The position numbers and the translations under genes are program-made. Below the pieces are notes generated by a model. It did no database searches. It was not told where the DNA came from and saw nothing but the letters and a program-made list of their open reading frames with translations. Positions 58,345 to 64,000 of a stretch of 64,000 nucleotides of DNA are shown here, piece after piece. Position 1 is the stretch's first letter, and each line of letters opens with the position of its first letter. The stretch is from Hemibagrus wyckioides (Eukaryota > Chordata > Actinopteri > Siluriformes > Bagridae), in assembly GCF_019097595.1 (NCBI RefSeq), contig NC_080711.1, positions 22,721,428 through 22,785,427 on the forward strand, read 5' to 3'.

Positions 58345-58445
58345 TTCTGTGGGCGTGAGAGGAACTTTTCCTATTGGCCCTGAAACACCCGACTGTAGCT
58401 CCGAGGGGAGGAGGGTCCACTCTGAATGGGTACTAAAGGAGCAAT
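58345..58445 (+). promoter_or_regulatory. Putative atoh1 core promoter region
   Basis: GGGCGTG (58351-58357, a GC/KLF-type box), an inverted CCAAT box ATTGG (58373-58377) and a weak TATA-like TACTAAAG (58431-58438) lie in that order with plausible spacing. Downstream there is a 5' leader of about 430 bases before the start codon. It sits in sequence that is more GC-rich than the flanks. No transcription start can be proven from sequence. Confidence 0.4.
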
Positions 58446-58457
58446 CAAAGCACCTGG

Positions 58458-58544
58458 ATGAAGGCAGGAAGTGTCTCCACGTCTGACGTTAGATCTGTTT
58501 TTGAGTGCATCACCGTCCTTGAAGATCTTTCAAGCTTCAAGTGA
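58458..58544 (+). other. Possible 28-codon upstream ORF of atoh1
   Basis: ATG at 58458 opens a frame of 28 codons ending at TGA 58542-58544. It would lie in the atoh1 5' leader if transcription starts near the TATA-like element, and no other ATG occurs between it and the atoh1 start codon. Whether it is within the transcript depends on the true start site. Confidence 0.25.
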
Positions 58545-58885
58545 AGTTTTTTAAACTTATTTTACTCGTAGCAGAATTGACTGGATTTTAGAAAAGGCAG
58601 CTTGAGGAGGTGAGACAGAATCAAGGGCTTCTGCTTCACCTGCAAAGTTTTGAATAGATTCATTGCATTGCATTTTTCAACTTTTTTTCCTCCTTGGTTT
58701 AAATCTGCTGGGACTTAAAAGGGTGCCTGAAGAAAGTTTGGAGAGCATCAAGGATTTTCACTCCATATTTAAATCACTTTCATTTATTTTTCCTTGCCTT
58801 ACCAAAAAGAAAAACAGAATATCTGGAATTAATACAAGTGAACCACATCGAGGCCTCTAGACGTTTTATTTTCCACATTCTGACC

Positions 58886-59572
58886 ATGATGGCCAATGCT
58901 GAACTTTTGACTTGGTCGGAAGCGCACGTGCCAAAGCGGCCGCAAGACATCCCCCAGTCCGAGCACGCGACGCTGACCCGCAGTGACCCGCGGGGCTGGA
59001 TGAGTGCGCACGTGCGTGCCCCCGCCGCGGCCCGTCCCAGTCAGTACGCGCGCGCCTCGCCTGACGTCACTCCGGACACCTCGCCAGACCCTGTCGCCGC
59101 CGTTGCCCCTAAAGAGCACTCTTTGGGCGCCGCGCACAGGCACCGGCGCGTCGCGGCGAACGCGCGCGAGCGGCGGCGCATGCACGGCCTGAACCGCGCG
59201 TTCGACCGCCTGCGCAGCGTCATCCCGTCACTGGAGAACGACAAGAAGCTGTCCAAGTACGACACACTGCAGATGGCACAGATCTACATCGCCGAGCTTT
59301 CCGAACTACTCGAGGGCGTGGCGGCGCGTGGCACCGCGGACGCATCACGCGCGCGTCGGTGCTTCCAGACGCCTTGCGCCGGTTACACCGTGGACGCGGC
59401 TACGACGACTACACCGTCCACGGCCCCGGTGACCGAGGGACACGTGCTGATCCTGTCCGCGCCTTCGGCTCACTTTGATCCCGCAAAAATGGAGCTCGCG
59501 GCGGCCAACGGCAGCGACGGAGAGTCTTCTCACTGCAGTGACGCCGAGGACGGACATCCGGGAACTCAGTGA
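58886..59572 (+). CDS. atoh1: Atoh1-family proneural bHLH transcription factor, intronless
   Basis: Nuclear class II bHLH factor that dimerises with E proteins, binds E-boxes and specifies hair cells, cerebellar rhombic-lip and other neurons in vertebrates. The product is 228 residues. Residues 31-60 carry the N-terminal Atoh1 signature SDPRGWM...SQYARASPD, matching DPRAW/AAQY..SPE of mammalian Atoh1. The bHLH domain is at about 87-142: basic region [16 protein letters not shown] with the Atonal-type NARERRR, helix 1 [11 protein letters not shown], loop LENDKKLSK, helix 2 [19 protein letters not shown]. The C terminus has the Atoh1-type serine/acidic [14 protein letters not shown] single exon is usual for Atoh1. 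The protein is shorter than mammalian Atoh1 (about 350), as in fish paralogues. Start: the frame is open upstream only to a GTG at 58838; the first ATG is 58886 (ACC before it) and a second at 58889 has A at -3 and G at +4. The helix-1 and loop wording (NRAF, SLEND) favours atoh1b or atoh1c over atoh1a, but the paralogue is not settled. Confidence 0.95.
   Translation: MMANAELLTWSEAHVPKRPQDIPQSEHATLTRSDPRGWMSAHVRAPAAARPSQYARASPDVTPDTSPDPVAAVAPKEHSLGAAHRHRRVAANARERRRMHGLNRAFDRLRSVIPSLENDKKLSKYDTLQMAQIYIAELSELLEGVAARGTADASRARRCFQTPCAGYTVDAATTTTPSTAPVTEGHVLILSAPSAHFDPAKMELAAANGSDGESSHCSDAEDGHPGTQ
58910..59570. other. CpG island over atoh1
   Basis: CpG dinucleotides are dense through the coding region (runs such as GCGCGCGCCTCGCC and GCGGCGAACGCGCGCGAGCG), in sharp contrast to AT-rich flanks that have few. 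Typical of developmental transcription-factor genes; the high third-position GC also opens long antisense frames that are not genes. Confidence 0.85.
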
Positions 59573-61045
59573 GCGCCTGATAGACCGTTGACAAAAACTG
59601 CGTATTCAAGTGCAAATGACTGTGCCGTGATACTTAGATACCACGATACCGATATTTTCTTCTATGACACTAAAGCTCAGCTGGGAAGCCCCAGGCTGGG
59701 TGAAGAGAGAGCGCCTGAATGGTCGGAAGTATCTAATGCACACCTGTTTAAAACTTAAAACATGTAATAGCATACTTTTCTGTCCAATGCCACACGGTTA
59801 TAACTAACAATTATCCCATCAAATATATCTTCCCAAGCATTCTAGCTAACTTGGCTAATTCTAATTTGGTGTTTTAAAGCGAAGTGTCTAGTTAGCTCAT
59901 TTACGTATCTAAATAACAACAAACACCAGAGTCAGTATGGTTACATCTAATAGACGTGATCACGTTTGCATCTATATACTTTGTGCGTTCTTTCAAACTT
60001 CCAAAGTGGAGACTTCTGTCCAGTCTGAGGCTTTGTCCATCCGAGGGTTTAATCAGCAGGGCTGTACCTGGACTGTGAGATACCTAGCTTTGCCAACCTT
60101 AAACTTACAGGAGCATTTGTTCACAGATTTCACATCACATCATTAAAACAGGGTGTTATGAGTAATTACCCTGTAAACACTTTTTCCCTTTCACTTTTTT
60201 TCCTTGTCTTCTGTCCAAACAACCACATCGACTGTTTTTTTTTCTTTTCTTCTGTGACCCTCAAGTGTTTAAGCCTTTATGACGGAGGTTAACCTTAATA
60301 TCACTTTTCTTTTCGAGGTCACTTTTCCTAACTATTTAACATAAATTTCATCACATTTCTGGTTATTTTTAATGATTCTTTCTCACTTATTTCATTCTTT
60401 GGTTTCTAGGAGAAAAGGCAGGATTAGCCTACAGTAGCCCATTTAAATAAAGAGTCTGTGTACAGAGCGTCTTTAAACAAAAAGACACAGGGAAGCCTAC
60501 AGAAATATTTTTTTAGCAATAGAGTCAGCCTATTTATTCTACTAATATTAGTGTATTTATGACTTTCTGAACTGTACAATTGGAGACCAAAACAAAATGA
60601 CGCAGTTTGTTTGTTTAGGTATTTTATATATTTCTTGGTCAAATTATCTTAAAGATCTTCTCTGATATACCAGTATTGTAAAGGCCAATAACACGGCAAT
60701 AATCTTCTACAAACAACGTATGATTGCGGCCCTAAAAATAAACCTGCAATTGTGTGTGGGCTCATAAAACTATTATCTTTGTCTGTGTTTTAGTAGACAT
60801 TAAAGGGAACCAAATAGATGCAGTAGACGTTAAAGTAGCCTGTTGGGGGGTGGGTAATGAATATGACCCCAGGATGACCGACGGAATAGTAATTTTTACT
60901 GTAAAAACTTTGCTTTTTTTGGATTTCTGCACTTTATTGCCTGAGCATTGTGATTTACATCCACACATAACACAGATGCCAATGAACCAACTGCTATTTA
61001 TGTATGTAAGGTAATTGTTTAATAAAAACCTTAATTTAACTGCAG
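59573..61045 (+). other. atoh1 3' flank with candidate poly(A) signals
   Basis: AT-rich sequence after the stop codon, without coding potential. Canonical AATAAA hexamers occur at 60446-60451, 60737-60742 and 61021-61026, implying a 3' UTR of roughly 0.9-1.5 kb. Which is used is unknown. Confidence 0.5.
61021..61026 (+). terminator. Candidate distal poly(A) signal of atoh1
   Basis: AATAAA, 42 bases from an oppositely oriented AATAAA at 61063-61068. Confidence 0.35.
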
Positions 61046-61062
61046 AAACAAAGCACTTGCTG

Positions 61063-61068
61063 TTTATT
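61063..61068 (-). terminator. Candidate poly(A) signal of the Dok gene
   Basis: TTTATT on the plus strand is AATAAA on the minus strand. It is the first canonical hexamer I find downstream of the Dok stop codon, and its use would put the (TA)n tract at 61125-61193 in the Dok 3' UTR. Confidence 0.3.
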
Positions 61069-61118
61069 TTATACACCTTTACTATTCTGGCATAATTAAA
61101 TACATATATACAGATTTG

Positions 61119-61124
<6 letters not shown>

Positions 61125-61193
<69 letters not shown>
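61125..61193. repeat. (TA)n microsatellite
   Basis: About 67 bases of uninterrupted TA between atoh1 and the Dok gene. Confidence 0.97.
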
Positions 61194-61197
<4 letters not shown>

Positions 61198-61822
61198 ATG
61201 TTTTGTATAACTGCTGCTGACACATTTATCATATTTGGATCTTCTTAAATAACAGTTTTCCTTAATTTTTCTATATGCATAGTGTAACAGAATCCAGAAC
61301 TATCCATACATTTACAAGTACTTGTTGGAGAAATGTGGAAACTATGGTACTTATTGTATATTAAAATATTCTTGGCTCAGTTTGCTGTCTCCATAACAGG
61401 CTGATCTAAAAAGCACAAAAGCAACACAGCCACTTGGTTGGCCGGCAGAAACAGTAGCAAGCGACCCAAGCAGAGCTGTTAATAATTTTACACAACCGCG
61501 GCACTCAAACGGCATTTCATCAGGCAACTGAAGCGTAAGACTGATGCTGTGTTGTTGTACATTCGAAGTATCATGCAATACAATCAATGGATGCTTACAA
61601 CAGCCAATAGGAGACGGTCATAGTGACTGTTCGGTCATTCCTGCTATTCCCGATAGAGACTCTATCCGGAAAATTCCGTCACAGTAGTGTTTTTCCGATA
61701 GCTGATCTGCACTATTCCGAGCTGTATCATTCACTTAGCATCCGAGAAATCAAATTGAGACCTGAAAGAACATGCCTTTTGCACAACAGCTGGGAACTTG
61801 TTTCTTTTAAGTAGTGGCTAGT
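61194..61822. other. Probable 3' UTR of the Dok gene
   Basis: Sequence between the (TA)n tract and the Dok stop codon, with no gene of its own. Extent of the UTR is inferred from the poly(A) signal above. Confidence 0.4.
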
Positions 61823-63854
61823 TCATTTCTGGATCTCATAGTAATCCGGCTCAGCTAAGAGATCTGGGCTCTCACTGTAGGATTTGGGTTTAGGAGATGG
61901 TGCAAGTCTGGTCACGTCTTTGAAGAGAACATCAGAAAGAATTTTTTTGAAGTTGACCGGTGCTTCCGGGTAGCCAAATACAGGAGACTGTCGGCTGCTT
62001 TTAGGGTTCTCGTGGTTGGCATCTTCATCTGGTTTTCTTCTGGTATGGAGCAGAGGTTTGATTGTGCTGTACAGCTGACTGTCAGAACCGTCCTGACTCG
62101 ACTGGGCGTTCTTGTTCCAGTCACAGGACTCATAATCAGGTTCCATGTCACTAATGCCCATATCTTTCAGCGTTAACTCTGCCCTCGGTTCAGTTATTAT
62201 TTTGAGCAAAGGCAAAACTGGAGGAGGGGGTGGTGGTGGTGGTGGTGGTGGTACATTTCTTGGTTTGGGCAGAGGCTTCACCCTGGCATACAAATCTTGC
62301 CCACATTCAGGTTTAGAGATTACGGCAGTGGGTTTGGGGCCAGGAAGTGCCGGAAGAGCAAGATTTCTTCGGGAGACGCCTGTATTTGGAGACGGCGGAC
62401 TGGGTTTTTCCACCATGTTGTCTAGAGGCAGAGCAGTAGCTTTGGACAGCAGGTCTTGCACGCTTTGATGCATGATGGCCTCCTCAATAGCCCGGTAGAT
62501 CTGTTGCCCCTGCTTTGAGAGGAAAATGAAGAGGCCCTCTCCTGTTTGGCAACGACGTCCTGCCTCGATAGTTATTCCTTCCTGTAACAGGGTCGATAAA
62601 ATGTATTAGCCTCTTATACATAACCTAAGAAAATGTTGAGGGGTGAAACGTAGGCACTGGGTGAAGGAGAACAAGTCAGTGACTTGATTCTTAACTGATG
62701 GAACTTGCTGGAGGAAATTAATGCTATGATGCTCTAAAGCTTTTTTATTTCTTTGCGGTCAGTTCTTTATTACTTTTCACCCAAGTATGGGCTTCTGTCA
62801 TTTTTTCATTTTTATTTAAATGTGGGGGATGGTGGACGGTTCTTTTGTGGTTAGATTTTGGTGGTTAACAGTTTTTTATTTTTTTACGAAGTCATAATTG
62901 TGTATGGCCAGTAAAAGAATCAATAATATGAACTTAAAGACAAGACCTAGAGTTTCCCATTTGAATATGTTTAAATATGCATACCTTGACCTGGCCAAAT
63001 CTGCGTAGAAAACGATATGGCCAGCAGAACGCAACCCGGCCCGTCTTCATGTCCAGCAGGCACAGGGACTCTTTCTCAGGGGACAGCAGGTACGATCCAA
63101 ACATGCAGCAGCGTACGGATGCCTCTGAGCTCGCCACTGTCACCTGGAACTGACCTGTATGCAGAATGAGAGACCACTTGAATGTAAATCTGCAAATTCT
63201 TCTCCATACAGTCGAGCTTTTTTGGACAGAGAGTTGGTGGGATAGCATGGTGAGAGCTCCTGTGTCCAACTTGGATCATAACCTTGGGTGACCCTGTCTG
63301 TAGAGGTCTCCCTATGTCCATGCAGTTTTCCTCCTGGTTCTCAGTTTACCTCAAAACATCCCTAAAAAGTTACTAAAAGATATGACCAATTTGCATCATA
63401 TGATGGAAACAGAAGTGACCAGATATGAGTTCACGTCATATTCATGTCACAGTAGATCTATGACTAATAATGAAGTTTGTGAAAATCATGTCTTGATGTC
63501 ACAGTCTTACTGTATCAAAAGCACACATAGATTTGGACACTAGTTCATTTCCTGTTAGGAAACATGGTCTTACAAAACACTGATAACAATCACAAGCTCA
63601 GCCTCTGCAAGGCTCATACTTCTCATTTTAGAACAACTCACAATCCTCAGAGATGGCTGAAATGACAGCTGAATTCACTTAAATGCTTAAAAACTAGCGA
63701 GGTAGACCAAGCAAGAAATGATAAAGCCAAGAAAAACAAGGAGCTCCACCTCACCTGGACTCAAGGTGGAGTAGATATCGTTTTCCGTCATGGGAGCATC
63801 AACATCACCACCATCTCCCAGCGGTCTCCTGGCCTCACCACCTCCCTCGTTGGT
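61823..63854 (-). CDS. dok3: Dok-family adaptor (Dok3-like), 3' part: PTB domain and tail
   Basis: Dok proteins are PH-PTB adaptors that are phosphorylated by tyrosine kinases and damp receptor signalling at the membrane. Three exons on the minus strand: 63755-63854 (100 nt), 62985-63154 (170 nt) and 61823-62581 (759 nt, with TGA stop). All borders are AG/GT and phases agree: CCA G|GT between the first two, AAG|GAA between the last two. The joined 342 residues begin with a linker and NDIYSTLSPGQFQVTV, continue through the PTB core SEASVRCCMFGSYLL, WPYRFLRRFGQVK, EAGRRCQTGEGLFIF and end the domain at YRAIEEAI. The RR and GRRC arginines that bind phosphotyrosine in the family are kept. The tail has 11 consecutive prolines and tyrosine motifs DLYARV, QLYSTI and DYYEIQ. 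No YxxP RasGAP site of Dok1/2 type is seen, and LYARV/GEGLFIF recall Dok3, so dok3 is favoured, not proven. The PH exons lie past the window edge. Confidence 0.9.
62222..62253. repeat. Coding (GGT)n tract encoding poly-proline in the Dok tail
   Basis: GGAGGGGGTGGTGGT-type trinucleotides on the plus strand are CCA/CCC codons on the minus strand and give 11 prolines after KPRNV. A length-variable tract in a known SH3-ligand-like region. Confidence 0.85.
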
Positions 63855-64000
63855 CTGAGAATATTAATGGAAAATTTCAAAACAGTCAGCATATGCAATT
63901 CCTCTTTTTCACACCTCATCTTTGAAGAGCAGCCAGAAAAGATCTTGTGCAAGCAACAGATTGAGATGTGAAGGCAAGGCAAGGCAAGGTTTATCAGTAC
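63855..64000 (-). other. Intron of the Dok gene at the window edge
   Basis: Upstream of the 63854 exon border the minus strand has a pyrimidine-rich ...TATTCTCAG acceptor and no PTB or PH similarity. GCAAGGCAAGGCAAGG at 63974-63989 is a short direct repeat. The frame that runs through here (63788-63982) is exon plus intron read-through. Confidence 0.6.

Noticed and set aside
58190..58486. 98-codon frame in front of atoh1
   Set aside because: It lacks an ATG start in context, has no domain and overlaps the promoter-like boxes.
58838..58885. Upstream extension of the atoh1 frame by 16 codons
   Set aside because: The extension starts at GTG, not ATG, and the residues do not resemble an Atoh1 N terminus. 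The first ATG at 58886 has a good context.
58829..59615. Long antisense and alternate-frame ORFs over atoh1
   Set aside because: They are explained by the high GC third positions and CpG richness of the real gene; none has a recognisable domain.
60762..61232. 156-codon minus-strand frame with alternating Ile-Tyr
   Set aside because: Much of it is the (TA)n microsatellite; no domain is visible.
62145..62468. Plus-strand frame with poly-glycine opposite the Dok exon
   Set aside because: It is the antisense of the Dok proline tract. The minus-strand frame joins PTB exons through correct splice sites.
62934..63321. Minus-strand frames across 62934-63321
   Set aside because: One (62934-63269) is the PTB exon plus intron read-through. 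The other is an out-of-frame shadow.

Overview
The window looks like vertebrate, almost certainly teleost fish, nuclear DNA. It has two genes with clear vertebrate orthology, spliced introns with GT..AG borders, dense AC/AG/AT microsatellites, Tc1-like transposon relics, a tRNA-headed SINE and LINE reverse-transcriptase scraps of fish type. The repeat repertoire resembles that of ostariophysan fish (possibly a catfish), but this is an impression from memory and not a database result. There is no prokaryotic gene organisation.

Layout. From about 1 to 58.3 kb I find no protein-coding gene that I can support. This stretch is an intergenic desert made of (a) simple repeats, (b) several minisatellite arrays: a 128-bp dimeric array at 8.6-9.5 kb, a 42-bp family in three arrays at 6.9, 10.7 and 12.7 kb with the first inverted, an unrelated 42-bp array at 34.7-35.5 kb, a 25-bp array at 37.5 kb and a 66-bp array at 43.3-43.9 kb, (c) decayed mobile elements: three Tc1-like transposase relics at 1.4, 27 and 51 kb, two SINE copies at 28.3 and 29 kb, a duplicated LINE RT fragment at 25.4-25.9 kb and several dispersed repeats, and (d) stretches of non-repetitive sequence rich in homeodomain-type TAATTA/ATTA motifs that look like candidate conserved non-coding elements. 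A desert of this kind is what one expects beside a developmental regulator, though conservation cannot be seen from one sequence.

From 58.3 to 64 kb lie the genes. An intronless atonal-family bHLH gene, an Atoh1 orthologue (teleost atoh1 paralogue a/b/c not resolved), is on the plus strand at 58886-59572 inside a CpG-rich island. It has a plausible promoter 450-550 bp upstream and several poly(A) signals downstream. Converging on it from the right is the 3' half of a Dok-family adaptor gene on the minus strand (61823 to beyond 64000). Three exons are visible, giving the PTB (IRS-type) domain and a proline/tyrosine-rich tail; the PH-domain exons lie outside the window. Dok3 is the favoured paralogue.

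How the genes relate. The two genes are convergent neighbours with no sign of shared function: Atoh1 is a nuclear proneural transcription factor, and Dok proteins are cytoplasmic adaptors downstream of tyrosine kinases. Their candidate poly(A) signals face each other about 40 bp apart near 61.02-61.07 kb, so the transcripts may share a bidirectional 3'-end region. I found no previously undescribed coding system; the most interesting material is the structure of the repeat arrays and the candidate regulatory blocks.
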